Positions 1 to 8,645 of a stretch of 34,872 nucleotides of DNA are shown in pieces; position 1 is the stretch's first letter, and every line of letters begins with the position of its first letter. The stretch comes from Microcaldota archaeon (GTDB lineage: Archaea > Micrarchaeota > Micrarchaeia > Micrarchaeales > Micrarchaeaceae): contig JAJZYD010000007.1 of assembly GCA_021806095.1 (NCBI GenBank), forward strand, positions 1-34,872. Reading direction: 5' to 3'. A program made the position numbers and the translations under genes. The notes beneath the pieces were generated by a model. That model searched no databases and was not told where the DNA came from. It saw only the letters and a program-made list of their open reading frames with translations.

Positions 1-1
1 C

Positions 2-733
2 ATAGATCATATTCCAATACATCATACAAATGAAATTGCACAATCGGAAGCGGCCACAGGCAAAAAGTTTGTCAATTATTGGTTTCATGTCGGATTCTTA
101 ACTGTTAATGGCAATAAAATGGCAAAATCATTAAAAAATATTTATACACTTGCAGATCTTGAAAAAAAAGGTTATCCTGTTTTGGCTTATAGATTCTTTA
201 TAATATCTGGTAATTATCGTGAAGAGATGAACTTCACTTTTGAAGCACTTAACAATGCAAAAAATACTTTAGAGAATATATATCTTTTTATAAATAAACT
301 TTCAACATTTAATAATTTTAATACAAATAATGATTCAAAAGAATTTTTAGAAAATGTAAAAAAATTAAAAAATGAATTTTTTGATTATGTAAATAACAAT
401 CTTGACATGCCAAATGCACTTTCTGCAATGTTTAAGCTTATTAAAGAAGTTAACACTAGAAAGGCAGAAGGCAAGCTCAATACTAATGAGGCAAAGCATA
501 TATTGGAAATAATGCTTGAATTTGATAAAATTATTGGAATTAAGATGGATAATTATATTATAAAAGAAGAATTAAGTGAAGAAGTAAGCAAACTTATTAA
601 AGAACGTGATGAAGCAAGAGCCAAAAAAGATTTCAAACGTGCTGATGAAATAAGAAGCATCCTTAATACAAAGTATAATATAATTATTGAAGATACAAAA
701 GAAGGTACAATATGGCATAAAAAATTTAATTAG
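2..733 (+). CDS. cysS: Cysteine--tRNA ligase, C-terminal part (5' end outside window)
   Basis: Charges tRNA-Cys with cysteine in the cytoplasm. The frame of the 204-aa ORF stays open upstream of its first ATG to the window edge, so the gene is cut by the window and the ORF-track start at 119 is not the true start. The upstream part reads HHTNEIAQSEAATGK and then YWFHVGF, the conserved class I CysRS block just before the signature lysine loop. That loop is KMAKS here in place of KMSKS. After it come the helical anticodon-stem-binding region and the usual CysRS C-terminus, with a charged DEARAKKDFKRADEIR helix and a final GTIW motif. About 240 residues are visible, roughly the last half of the enzyme. 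Identity is secure. Confidence 0.95.
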   Translation: MDHIPIHHTNEIAQSEAATGKKFVNYWFHVGFLTVNGNKMAKSLKNIYTLADLEKKGYPVLAYRFFIISGNYREEMNFTFEALNNAKNTLENIYLFINKLSTFNNFNTNNDSKEFLENVKKLKNEFFDYVNNNLDMPNALSAMFKLIKEVNTRKAEGKLNTNEAKHILEIMLEFDKIIGIKMDNYIIKEELSEEVSKLIKERDEARAKKDFKRADEIRSILNTKYNIIIEDTKEGTIWHKKFN

Positions 734-737
734 TAAT

Positions 738-911
738 TTATTTTTCTTTTCTTGATTCTTGTGCTTCGATTGATTGACGTGCAATTGCAAAATTGCAACT
801 GTTATGTGTGGAGCACCATTTTTGGCACTCTTCGGCAAGTTTTTTGTCAGTATAATTAAGTTTGCATATTTCGCAAAAATAGGTTTTTTTATCCGCATTA
901 TACCCAACCAT
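738..911 (-). CDS. Small Cys-rich zinc-finger-like protein, 57 aa
   Basis: This short gene is absent from the ORF track, which lists a different frame (572..919) here. Read from the ATG at 911, it gives MVGYNADKKTYFCEICKLNY, then a helix rich in E/K, a second Cys group (ECQKWCSTHNSCNF) and a charged tail. Cysteines at about 13, 16, 29, 33 and 39 with a nearby His suggest a metal-binding knuckle. I recognise this pattern as a small archaeal protein family, sometimes a stand-alone domain, with no function I can assign. It is convergent with cysS, with four bases between the stop codons. The competing frame lacks such a cysteine arrangement and overlaps cysS heavily. Confidence 0.75.
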   Translation of the reverse strand: MVGYNADKKTYFCEICKLNYTDKKLAEECQKWCSTHNSCNFAIARQSIEAQESRKEK

Positions 912-1168
912 TGTATCACTTTATTTTAAATTTATTTTTAAACAAATTTGAAATATATATATATAAAATATATAAGTATATGTTTAAAAGGTTTTGTATA
1001 TTGTATTAATTAGAATTTTTACCTCTTTCATATTTGAATTTGTTTATTATTTAATATAACTAAGAAATTTTTGATAGACAAACAATGCAAATTCTATTCT
1101 TAAATATAGAGCAATTTATTGATTATTGCCAAAAAATGCAAAATATTATAAATATGAGGTTATATATA

Positions 1169-1266
1169 AGCCCGGAGAGGGGATTGAACCCTCGACCTCC
1201 TGTTTTCCTGTTCAAAACTTTTAATGATTTTACAAGACAGGCGCTCTGCCACTGAGCTACCCGGGC
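1169..1266 (-). tRNA. tRNA-Thr (anticodon TGT) with a 26-nt intron
   Basis: On the minus strand the sequence folds as acceptor GCCCGGG/TCCGGGC, D-arm GCTC/GAGC, anticodon stem CCTGT/ACAGG, 5-nt variable loop and T-arm GAGGG/CCCTC. The discriminator base is T, as is usual for archaeal tRNA-Thr. The anticodon loop is interrupted after A37 by about 26 nt. The junctions fit a bulge-helix-bulge: CTTG (32-35) pairs with CAGG at the intron end, with 3-nt bulges TAA and AAA cut after their second base. A second ACAGG inside the intron is not the mature stem strand, because only the downstream copy leaves a normal variable loop. CCA is not encoded. Confidence 0.93.
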
Positions 1267-1295
1267 AAATACTATTTATTTTATTTTTTGTTTTT

Positions 1296-1304
1296 GTTTA
1301 TAAT
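1296..1304 (-). promoter_or_regulatory. Probable TATA box of tRNA-Thr
   Basis: The minus strand reads ATTATAAAC about 30 nt upstream of the tRNA 5' end, the expected distance for archaeal TBP binding. The background is very AT-rich, so this rests mainly on position. Confidence 0.45.
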
Positions 1305-1490
1305 CTTTATTTATTATTTAAATATTTATGTTTAACAAATATATGCTTTATATTTTAATTATTGATATTTTAATTCATTAATATTACCAGATATTAATGT
1401 ACAATATATATAAATTTTATATTTATTTTATATAGTATATTTATAAATTTTCTGTTTCTTTTTTTTATTTTTTTTATTATTATAATTTAA

Positions 1491-3110
1491 TTATTCTTTT
1501 ATAAAAATTTCTAAATAATTAATTAGAGGGTTTATTATTAATTTCAGCATTTTTGAGATTTTACCCACTTTGTTAAAGAAATTCAAATTTGATCTTGTAA
1601 CACTTTTTGTCAATGCAAGTAATGGTGGATATATAATTATCGCTATAATAAGATTTGTTAAAATTGTAATCTTTGAATAGTTAAATAAGCTTGAAGCTGC
1701 TATTAATATTGCAAATACTATAATTGATGTGATAATCAATCTTATTAATTTATTCTGTTTATGAACAATATTCAATTCCTTTTTCAGTACATAAATATAC
1801 ATAATAATAAATATTAAAGGTGCTATAATAAAAAGAGAGTAAAGCGCTCCAACCACCCCATATAAAGGTACAAATAATATAAGCATTGCAAACTGTATTA
1901 GTGTATAAATAAGCTGGTATTTCATAAAGCTTTTTACACGATCATAGCTTAATAACAGATTACCAGCATATACTCCTATAATACTCATTAATATACCTAT
2001 TATCATTATTGTAGCATAGAAAGGTACTTCAGTATATGCTTTTGATATTAAAGTAAAAACGATTGGATTTATCGCAGAAATTATATAGACAGAAATAGGA
2101 AGTAGAATTAAAAATGTATAATAAATACTTCCATTATATGTTCTGTTCATATTTTTATAATTTTGGATTTTTTTATCAATTGCAAATTTTGCATATGCTG
2201 ATAACAAGATAAAAGAGAGCGATTGTACTAATATTTCTATGAATCTTGAAAGCCTATATGCTGCACTGTAGTTTCCAAGAAGTGCTGGCGCAATAAAAAA
2301 ACCCAATATTAAAATAGAAAAATTCTGAATACCAAGCAATGCAATATTTGATGTAAAAACAGGCATTGAAAATTTTGTTAGTTTTGAAATTTCCTGCTTT
2401 ACTGGTTTTACTATTTTTAGTTTTATCTTGAAAAAGAAGTAAAATAAGTATATTAATGAACCTGTTATTAAGCTTATTACAAATCCTATTAATGCACCAA
2501 AAATTCCATATCCCAAAAGTATCAAACTAACAACAGTTATCAATTGTACTGATGAATATGTAATATGTCCAATTACTGCTTCTTTAATTTTTCCAAGAGA
2601 TGTCAAAGCTGCTTTTGATAGATTAAAAAGAACAGTAAAGAATTGTATAATTGATGCAATTATAAGAAAAATAGCAATATTTTGGTTGTTGTATACGTAT
2701 CTTGCTATAGGCTCTGAGATTATGATTCCAACAATCATAAGAATAAATGATAGTAGAAGTGCCACAAAATAGCCATTGCTTAATAGTCTATTTATTTTTT
2801 TTGTATCTCCTTCTATTTGTGGTATAAACTTTCTAAATGCTGTACCTATTCCAAAATTACCGGCAGTTCCAATAAATGCAGCAAATGCAACTGCAATACT
2901 ATAAATTCCAAAATCTGTTGGTTGTAAGTATCGTGTTAATATTATCAATAAAATTAATGTTATGATGCTTGAAGTAATTTCACCCAATGAGTATAATATA
3001 CCTCTTTTGGCAGTAGTTGCATGCATGTCTATTAATTCATCATCTTTTATATTACCTTCTATATTTATACTTGAATTAACTCCTATATTATTTTTGTTTT
3101 TGTTCTGCAT
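1491..3110 (-). CDS. Polysaccharide/lipid-linked oligosaccharide flippase, Wzx/MATE-like
   Basis: A 539-aa integral membrane protein, probably moving lipid-linked sugars across the cytoplasmic membrane for surface glycan or N-glycan assembly. After a polar N-terminus of about 30 residues, hydrophobic helices of about 20 residues recur to near the end, roughly 12-14 in all. The first membrane block, with ILTRYLQPTDFGIYSIA followed by FRKFIP, is the typical start of the polysaccharide biosynthesis/Wzx family, and the length fits. No close glycan cluster surrounds it; the nearest related gene is the GT4 glycosyltransferase near 13.3 kb. Substrate is unknown. The Met at 3110 is used because it precedes the N-terminal amphipathic stretch; a later start is possible. 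Confidence 0.85.
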   Translation of the reverse strand: MQNKNKNNIGVNSSINIEGNIKDDELIDMHATTAKRGILYSLGEITSSIITLILLIILTRYLQPTDFGIYSIAVAFAAFIGTAGNFGIGTAFRKFIPQIEGDTKKINRLLSNGYFVALLLSFILMIVGIIISEPIARYVYNNQNIAIFLIIASIIQFFTVLFNLSKAALTSLGKIKEAVIGHITYSSVQLITVVSLILLGYGIFGALIGFVISLITGSLIYLFYFFFKIKLKIVKPVKQEISKLTKFSMPVFTSNIALLGIQNFSILILGFFIAPALLGNYSAAYRLSRFIEILVQSLSFILLSAYAKFAIDKKIQNYKNMNRTYNGSIYYTFLILLPISVYIISAINPIVFTLISKAYTEVPFYATIMIIGILMSIIGVYAGNLLLSYDRVKSFMKYQLIYTLIQFAMLILFVPLYGVVGALYSLFIIAPLIFIIMYIYVLKKELNIVHKQNKLIRLIITSIIVFAILIAASSLFNYSKITILTNLIIAIIIYPPLLALTKSVTRSNLNFFNKVGKISKMLKLIINPLINYLEIFIKE

Positions 3111-3157
3111 TTTTGCTTCACTGTCATTTTTATTTTAGACTATTTATAGTTATTTTA

Positions 3158-4276
3158 TTATGCCCTTATTATATAATCATCTAATTTATCTTTTATTTCC
3201 TTTTTCTTTTTATTATGTTCATCTAAGAATCTATTGATTTTTTCAGCAAGATCCTTTTTATGCTCTCCTGCTAATATTGTTCCTGTTCTCTCAGCTTCAA
3301 AAATCGCTTCTAGCTTCTTATCATCCGGCTCAAACAGGTATTTATAATACTGGCATATCATGCATTTTTCAGGATCTCCCCCATATTTCTTTTGCAGTTC
3401 GGCCGTTGCCTGCTGCCCTGTTACTGCTTTATTAACTTTTTTTATTACCTCTTCATGTGTATCAGTTAAATATATGGCATTATTTGGATTGCTGGATGAC
3501 ATCTTTGTTGAGCCATCTAAGCCTGGCAGGAACTTTCCATGCAAAATTGCAGGCTTATAATAGCCTAGCTTGCCTATAACATCTCGTGCAACCCTAAAAT
3601 GAACATCTTGATCTACTGCTAACGGAATTAAACAGGGAACATTGTGTCCAACTTCAATAGACTTTAAAAATGCCGGAACTGCCTGCATACTTGTATAAAA
3701 AATAAGACCAATATTTGTTTCATTTTTCATTCCAAATGCATCTTTTACAGTTGAAAATGTTATATGCTTTGCAACCCTGCAAGCTTGCTTATATAGAACA
3801 GAGGCATATTCTGTATCAAGAAATATTTTGGTTTTTTTTGGATTGAATCCCAAAGCAAGTATATCTAATATATTGTCATAGCATAATTCTCTTTGTTTAT
3901 TGATATCTCTAATATTTTCTTTAGACAGAAATTTTTCTTCATCTGGTATTTGTATATAGATTTCAACATCAAATTTTTCTTGCAGCCATTTTGTTAACAA
4001 GAATGGTATTAAATGCCCTAATGTCATATTTCCAGATGGTGCTCTTCCTGTATATAAATAAAAAGGGTTTCCTTTTTCATACTCGTCTAAAATCCAATTT
4101 AATTCTCTATGACCAAAGAATATGTTGCGTCTGAACATATAATGTAATTCATGTGCCTGAATTTTTATTCTTTCTAGCAAATCTTCATTGATCTGTTTTA
4201 TACCAAACTGCCTTTCTAAAATTGTATAATCTATTTTACCATTAACTTCCCAAGGGGTCATTTTAAATTCAGCCAT
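3158..4276 (-). CDS. trpS: Tryptophan--tRNA ligase
   Basis: Charges tRNA-Trp. The 372-aa protein has the archaeal/eukaryotic TrpRS layout: the opening MTPWEVNGKIDYTILERQFG, the class I nucleotide-binding segment TGRAPSGNMTLGHLIPF (HIGH-like GHLI), IQIPDEEKF, AVDQDVHFRVARD for tryptophan recognition, and the lysine loop KMSSS about two thirds along. Length and motifs are normal for the family. The next gene downstream on the same strand is the flippase, about 47 nt away, so they may be cotranscribed. The upstream region to 4533 is AT-rich and shared with the divergent eL40 gene. The plus-strand ORF 3360..3560 is a shadow. Confidence 0.96.
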   Translation of the reverse strand: MAEFKMTPWEVNGKIDYTILERQFGIKQINEDLLERIKIQAHELHYMFRRNIFFGHRELNWILDEYEKGNPFYLYTGRAPSGNMTLGHLIPFLLTKWLQEKFDVEIYIQIPDEEKFLSKENIRDINKQRELCYDNILDILALGFNPKKTKIFLDTEYASVLYKQACRVAKHITFSTVKDAFGMKNETNIGLIFYTSMQAVPAFLKSIEVGHNVPCLIPLAVDQDVHFRVARDVIGKLGYYKPAILHGKFLPGLDGSTKMSSSNPNNAIYLTDTHEEVIKKVNKAVTGQQATAELQKKYGGDPEKCMICQYYKYLFEPDDKKLEAIFEAERTGTILAGEHKKDLAEKINRFLDEHNKKKKEIKDKLDDYIIRA

Positions 4277-4533
4277 TAACTCACTTTAAATTAGAATATA
4301 TTTAATAATATATTTATTAAATAAACCACCTTTAGATATAATACAATTTTATTATATAGGTTTTTATAATTTGTGCTGTATATTTTATTGTATAGAATAT
4401 GGTAACCTTTATAAATCTTGCTTAATAAACTTTAATAAAATAAAGTTTGATTAAAAAAACTAATTAAATATTTATTTATAATGTGTATTATATTAGAGTA
4501 TTATAAGAGCAGCTAATTTTGAGGTGTTTATTA

Positions 4534-4686
4534 ATGGGAAAATTTCCAATAGCAGATGCAGAAATTGCAAAAATATGGATTTGTAAAAGATGTAAAGCAA
4601 GAAATAAAGCTGGAGCAACTAAATGCAGAAAATGTGGTTATCACTTTTTGAGACCAAAGAACAAAGAAACCAAATCTAAAAAATAA
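4534..4686 (+). CDS. rpl40e: Large ribosomal subunit protein eL40, 50 aa
   Basis: Too short for the ORF track. The ATG at 4534 follows GAGGTG, a good Shine-Dalgarno match about 7 nt upstream. The product opens [13 protein letters not shown] and contains two zinc knuckles, CKRC and CRKC, about 14 residues apart, then a basic tail. This is the complete archaeal eL40 pattern, without the N-terminal ubiquitin of the eukaryotic fusion. It is a zinc-ribbon protein of the 50S subunit. It is the first gene of a rightward set with the winged-helix gene 56 nt downstream. Confidence 0.93.
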   Translation: MGKFPIADAEIAKIWICKRCKARNKAGATKCRKCGYHFLRPKNKETKSKK

Positions 4687-4742
4687 TGATTTTATAAAAT
4701 AAAATGCAAATTAAGTGTTTGTAAATATAAAAAGGTGAAAGA

Positions 4743-4955
4743 ATGGTTGAATTAAATTCAATGGAACAATTGGTTATAAATGCAATGAAGGAGCTTGGCG
4801 CAACAAAAGATACATCAATCAAAACAGCTGATGATATTATGAAAAAGTGTAATAGACCAAAAGGAATGATAAATAATACGCTTACTTCGCTTGTGCAGAA
4901 AGGAATAATAAAAAGGGTTGTTAGAGAAAAGGCATCTGGTTATTATATAATTTAA
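4743..4955 (+). CDS. Small winged-helix DNA-binding protein, 70 aa
   Basis: Probably a transcription regulator or DNA-binding accessory. The 70 residues form three predicted helices, with KTADDIMKKCNRPKGMINNTLTSLVQKG giving a helix-turn-helix plus recognition helix, followed by a short hairpin IIKRVVREKASGYYII. That is the minimal winged-helix fold and nothing more: there is no ligand or dimerisation domain. An AAAGGTGAAAG ribosome site precedes the ATG. It sits between eL40 and the DUF2666-like gene on the same strand. Target genes cannot be read from the sequence. Confidence 0.7.
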   Translation: MVELNSMEQLVINAMKELGATKDTSIKTADDIMKKCNRPKGMINNTLTSLVQKGIIKRVVREKASGYYII

Positions 4956-5008
4956 AGTGTATAATTAATAAATTATATATCATATTTAATTATTAATAGG
5001 TAGATATA

Positions 5009-5476
5009 ATGGATGAACCCGAAGAACATGTTCAATTTTTTGCAAAATACAAGGATTGGATATCAATAAAAAAATTGGGAATTTATAATGATACTAAACC
5101 TGAAGAAATTGCTTTTTTTCTTTCTACTATAAAATATACATTAGATAACAAAATTTACAAATTGCTTGGAATAAAAGTTGATGTATTAGATAATTTTGCG
5201 GATTCTGCAATTCCCGATGGAAGAAAGAGTGCAGCACTTCTTACAACCGCAATAGAAAAATTCTTGAGTCCAGATGCAAAAGTTGCGATTGAAAATGCAC
5301 ATAATGATAAAACATTAAAGCCAGTAGCTGAAGTATACTTATTAAATAAACTTATAACAAATGCGGGCTATGAAACAAGTACAAGTGCAATGATATTATC
5401 AAAAATATTTCCTTATTTAAAACTTCCAAAAGAAATATCAATGGCAATGAAGAGAAAGCGGAAGAAAACAGAATAA
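5009..5476 (+). CDS. DUF2666-like archaeal protein of unknown function
   Basis: A 155-aa soluble protein beginning MDEPEEHVQFFAKYKDWISIKK. The opening and the following mostly helical domain resemble the archaeal DUF2666 family, which has no assigned function; I make this match from memory of its pattern, with moderate confidence. No catalytic motif, signal peptide or membrane segment is visible. The C-terminus is very basic (AMKRKRKKTE), which could contact nucleic acid. It is the last gene of the eL40/winged-helix set, 53 nt after the winged-helix stop, and a T-run follows. Its place next to a ribosomal protein gene hints at translation, but only by context. Confidence 0.6.
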   Translation: MDEPEEHVQFFAKYKDWISIKKLGIYNDTKPEEIAFFLSTIKYTLDNKIYKLLGIKVDVLDNFADSAIPDGRKSAALLTTAIEKFLSPDAKVAIENAHNDKTLKPVAEVYLLNKLITNAGYETSTSAMILSKIFPYLKLPKEISMAMKRKRKKTE

Positions 5477-5521
5477 AGGATTTTGAAACTTGAATTTTAG
5501 ATAAAATACTATTAATTAATT

Positions 5522-5540
5522 ATTTTTTTTTGTTTTATTT
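5522..5540 (+). terminator. T-rich stretch, probable terminator of the rightward eL40 set
   Basis: About 45 nt after the DUF2666-like stop, the plus strand has T8-9 followed by TGTTTTATTTTTA. Archaeal RNA polymerase stops at such oligo-T runs. No hairpin is apparent, and the region is AT-rich in any case. Confidence 0.4.
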
Positions 5541-5633
5541 TTAATACTTTATATTGTAAGGAAATATGTTTCATCTTTTATCTTAATAAAAGAAGAGATT
5601 CAAAAATAAAAAAGATAAAAAAGAAAGAAAAAA

Positions 5634-5939
5634 TTAACTTATGCCTATTTCTATTTGAACAGTATCAGGTACTGGGATTCTCATTACTTGCCTTAAAGCT
5701 TGCTCATTTCCATCAATTATAAGAAAGCGTTTATGAAATCTCATTTGCCATTTCTCAAAAGTGTGACTGCCATCTGCTGCTGGCGTCTTCCTTGTTGTTT
5801 GTGTTATTCTTCTTGTAGGCATTGGTATAGGCCCTTTGCATTTGACATTCAAAGATGATGCTATAGATTTTATTTGACTTGCTATAGCATCAGCATCTTT
5901 TGCATTTGTGCTTATAAGTTTTATTCTAGCTAATGTCAT
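5634..5939 (-). CDS. rps10: Small ribosomal subunit protein uS10
   Basis: A 101-aa protein of the 30S head. It contains the uS10 hallmarks KCKGPIPMPTRR, the TRKTPAADGSHTFEKWQMRFHKR loop and the C-terminal VQIEIGI strand. It lies 15 nt downstream of the EF-1A stop codon on the same strand, the classic archaeal tuf-rps10 pair, so the two are almost certainly one transcript. Length is normal. Confidence 0.97.
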   Translation of the reverse strand: MTLARIKLISTNAKDADAIASQIKSIASSLNVKCKGPIPMPTRRITQTTRKTPAADGSHTFEKWQMRFHKRFLIIDGNEQALRQVMRIPVPDTVQIEIGIS

Positions 5940-5954
5940 TTAATCCCTTTATTA

Positions 5955-7235
5955 TCACTGCCTTGGTGTAACATCTAAGACAACACCTGCACCTATTGTT
6001 TCTCCCATATCTCTTATTGCAAATCTTCCAAGCTGTGGAAATTCACTATACTTTTCTATTACAACTGCTTTTGTTGGCTTCAACTTTACAATTGCTATGT
6101 CTCCAGTCTTTAATGTTTGTGGATTCTTTTCTGCTACTTGCCCTGTTTTTGGATCCCTCTTTTCAAGGAAGTCTACAAATGTACAAGCAACTTGTGCTGT
6201 ATGAATATGAAATACTGGTGTATACCCTCTTGCTATTACATTTGGATGCTTTAATATAACAACCTGTGCTGTGAATTCAGTTGCAACTGTTGGTGGATTA
6301 TTTGATAAACCAATAACATCGCCTCTTTTAACATCTTTCTTTTCTAATGCTTTTGCAGCAAATCCTATATTATCGCCAGGTTCTGCCTTTTGCAATGCTT
6401 GGTGATGCATTTCAATACTCTTAACTTCTGTTTTTACACCACTTGGCATAATAATTATTTGATCTCCAGGTTTCAAAACTCCAGTTTCAATTCTTCCCAC
6501 TGGTATTGTTCCAAATCCTTGCACAGTATCTACATCTTGAATAGGCATCCTCAATGGTTTATCTGTTGGCTTTGGTGGAACTTTTAATGAATCTAATGCT
6601 TCTAATAATGTTGGACCAGTATACCATGACATTTTATCCGACTTCTTTGCTACATTATCTCCAGTAAATGCTGAATATGGTATATATCCAATAATTGTTT
6701 CTGGTTTATAATTAAGACTCTTAAGAAGATCTCCAATAGTTTTCTTTGTTTCTTCGTATTTTGCTTGCGAAAATTCTACAGCATCCATTTTATTTACGCC
6801 AATTATTACCTGTTTTATTCCAAGAACATTTGCAAGTATTGCATGTTCCCTTGTTTGAGCTTGAACACCCTCTTTTGCACTGCATACTAATACTGCAGCA
6901 TCTGACTGGCTTGCACCGGTAATCATATTCTTTACAAAGTCCCTATGGCCTGGAGCATCAATTATTGTAAAATAATATTTTGCTGTTTGAAATTCTTTGT
7001 GTGCTATATCAATAGTAATACCCCTTTCTCTTTCTTCTTTCAGACTATCCATAACAAAAGCAAATTCGAATGTTGGCTTGTTGAATGTTTGAGCCATTTC
7101 CTTCATTCTTGCCATATCTCTATCTGAAATTGCTCCTGTTTCAAAAAGGAGTCTTCCAACTGTTGTTGACTTTCCGTGGTCAACGTGCCCTATAAATATT
7201 AAGTTCATATGCATTTTTTCTCCCATAGTATTCAC
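5955..7235 (-). CDS. tuf: Translation elongation factor 1-alpha (aEF-1A)
   Basis: GTPase that carries aminoacyl-tRNA to the ribosome. The 426-aa protein has G1 GHVDHGKST near residues 16-24, the switch I region with GITID, G3 DAPGH, G4 NKMD and the SA.. G5 element, then two beta-barrel domains ending in the usual [15 protein letters not shown] block. All GTP-binding residues are present. The ORF begins [11 protein letters not shown]; archaeal orthologues usually start a few residues before HMN, so the Met at 7226 is equally plausible. Followed at 15 nt by uS10. The upstream gap to 7449 is AT-rich with a TATATA run and no gene. Confidence 0.97.
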   Translation of the reverse strand: MNTMGEKMHMNLIFIGHVDHGKSTTVGRLLFETGAISDRDMARMKEMAQTFNKPTFEFAFVMDSLKEERERGITIDIAHKEFQTAKYYFTIIDAPGHRDFVKNMITGASQSDAAVLVCSAKEGVQAQTREHAILANVLGIKQVIIGVNKMDAVEFSQAKYEETKKTIGDLLKSLNYKPETIIGYIPYSAFTGDNVAKKSDKMSWYTGPTLLEALDSLKVPPKPTDKPLRMPIQDVDTVQGFGTIPVGRIETGVLKPGDQIIIMPSGVKTEVKSIEMHHQALQKAEPGDNIGFAAKALEKKDVKRGDVIGLSNNPPTVATEFTAQVVILKHPNVIARGYTPVFHIHTAQVACTFVDFLEKRDPKTGQVAEKNPQTLKTGDIAIVKLKPTKAVVIEKYSEFPQLGRFAIRDMGETIGAGVVLDVTPRQ

Positions 7236-7449
7236 CTTAAATATAATATTAACAATGAAATATAACTTTTATAAATAGCATTAGAATATGCTACTACTTT
7301 ATTTATACTTGTTATTTTTATTAGAGTAATGTTATTAAAGCTTTTGCTTTTACTCTTATTATAATATTTATATATAATTTAGGGGATAAATATAAATATT
7401 TTATCTTTCAGATTTTTTCTTTCATATTATTTTTTATATATATATATAT

Positions 7450-8187
7450 TTATAATTTTTTATATAAACAATAATTTTTTAAAGGACAACCATCACATAT
7501 CGGATTATTTTTTTTACAATAATTTTTTCCTAATGCAACAAATTGTGCATGTATATCTTTATAAAGATTTAAATTAGTATCTAACTCTTTTTCAAAATAT
7601 TGCCTCAGTAAATCATAATCAATGTTCTCATCTATATTATAAACTCTATACATAATACGTTTTGTATATGCATCAATTACAAAAATAGGTTTTTCAGCAG
7701 CATATAAAATAATTGAGTCTGCTGTTTCTCTCCCGATTCCATTAAAATTTAAAAGTATTTCTCTTAAAGTTTGTATATCTCTATTAAATAAATTATCCAA
7801 ACTTTTATAATTTTTTAAAATTGACCTACAGATATTTTTTATTTTCTTTGCTTTTTGTCTATAATAACCACTCGATTTTATAATATTTTCAAGTTTATTT
7901 AATTTTATTGATGATAATGCTTCTATTTTAAGAAGATTGTTGTCTTTGAGTAATTTAATAGATTTTTCAACATTCTTCCATGAGGTTTGTTGTGTTAATA
8001 TTGCACTTACAAAAATTTCAAATTTTGATTCTCCGGGCCACCAATATTGGAAGCCAAACTTCTTGAGCAATACAGTGTAAAACTCTTTAAGTTCAAGATT
8101 ATTTTTTGATTTTTTAATTTTGATTAAATCTTTAGTTCGCCACTTTCTAATTTTTTTATTACTAATTTTGGATCCTCGTTTTCGCAT
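7450..8187 (-). CDS. HhH-GPD DNA glycosylase of the endonuclease III superfamily, Fe-S type
   Basis: Probable base-excision repair glycosylase. The core reads FEIFVSAILTQQTSWKNVEK, then the helix-hairpin-helix LLNFNGIGRETADSIIL, the catalytic Asp in FVIDAYTKR, and a C-terminal C-x6-C-x2-C-x5-C cluster for 4Fe-4S. The residue equal to the catalytic Lys of EndoIII (GxGxKTA) is Glu here (GIGRETA), which argues for a monofunctional glycosylase of the MagIII or related type instead of a bifunctional lyase. The ORF-track start at 8187 overlaps uL11 by 64 nt with a very basic, family-unlike N-terminus. True translation may begin at a non-ATG codon near 8080-8130. Lesion specificity cannot be read. 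Confidence 0.85.
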   Translation of the reverse strand: MRKRGSKISNKKIRKWRTKDLIKIKKSKNNLELKEFYTVLLKKFGFQYWWPGESKFEIFVSAILTQQTSWKNVEKSIKLLKDNNLLKIEALSSIKLNKLENIIKSSGYYRQKAKKIKNICRSILKNYKSLDNLFNRDIQTLREILLNFNGIGRETADSIILYAAEKPIFVIDAYTKRIMYRVYNIDENIDYDLLRQYFEKELDTNLNLYKDIHAQFVALGKNYCKKNNPICDGCPLKNYCLYKKL

Positions 8188-8591
8188 TTTACTCCCATAC
8201 TTTTACAGGTACCAAGCACTTGCTTAACTCTTGCAATCTCATTTTTTCCATAAAGCGATGCCTCTTTCGACTTAGCTATTTTTTTAATTTGTTCTAAAGT
8301 CAAGTTGCCTACTATTTCATCTTTAGTCTTTGCTCCAGATTGAATCCCAAGCTCCTTTAAAATAAGTGCACTTGTTGGTGGCATTCCAACTTCTATTCTA
8401 AATGCCTTTGTTACAGGATCAACAATAACTTTAACAGGTATTTTTATACCTTCAAATTGTTTAGTTTTATTGTTTATCTCGCTTATTATATTATTAATAT
8501 TGACACCTAAAGGTCCTAATGCGGGACCTAATGGCGGACCACCAGATGCTTTACCCCCTTCTACTAAACCAGATATTGTTACTTCTGACAT
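8124..8591 (-). CDS. rpl11: Large ribosomal subunit protein uL11
   Basis: A 155-aa protein of the GTPase-associated centre of the 50S subunit. It opens with EVTISGLVEGGKASGGPPLGP and continues with ALGPLGVNI, the strongly conserved N-terminal domain, followed by PVKVIVDPVTKAFRIEVGMPPTSALI and the rRNA-binding C-terminal domain. Length is normal for archaea. It lies 54 nt downstream of Spt5 on the same strand, the usual archaeal neighbourhood. The customary L1-L10-L12 genes do not follow; a DNA glycosylase overlaps its 3' end instead. Confidence 0.97.
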   Translation of the reverse strand: MSEVTISGLVEGGKASGGPPLGPALGPLGVNINNIISEINNKTKQFEGIKIPVKVIVDPVTKAFRIEVGMPPTSALILKELGIQSGAKTKDEIVGNLTLEQIKKIAKSKEASLYGKNEIARVKQVLGTCKSMGVKCENEDPKLVIKKLESGELKI

Positions 8592-8645
8592 TTTTACACC
8601 TAATATTTTATTATACTTTTAATATGAAAATATAAAATTAATTTA

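Noticed and set aside
572-919. 115-aa minus-strand ORF
   Set aside because: It overlaps the cysS C-terminus by 162 nt and its sequence has no family pattern, while a different frame in the same place encodes a Cys-knuckle protein.
7430-7450. TATATA run as a satellite or origin element
   Set aside because: A short simple run in a very AT-rich genome with no iterated motif around it.
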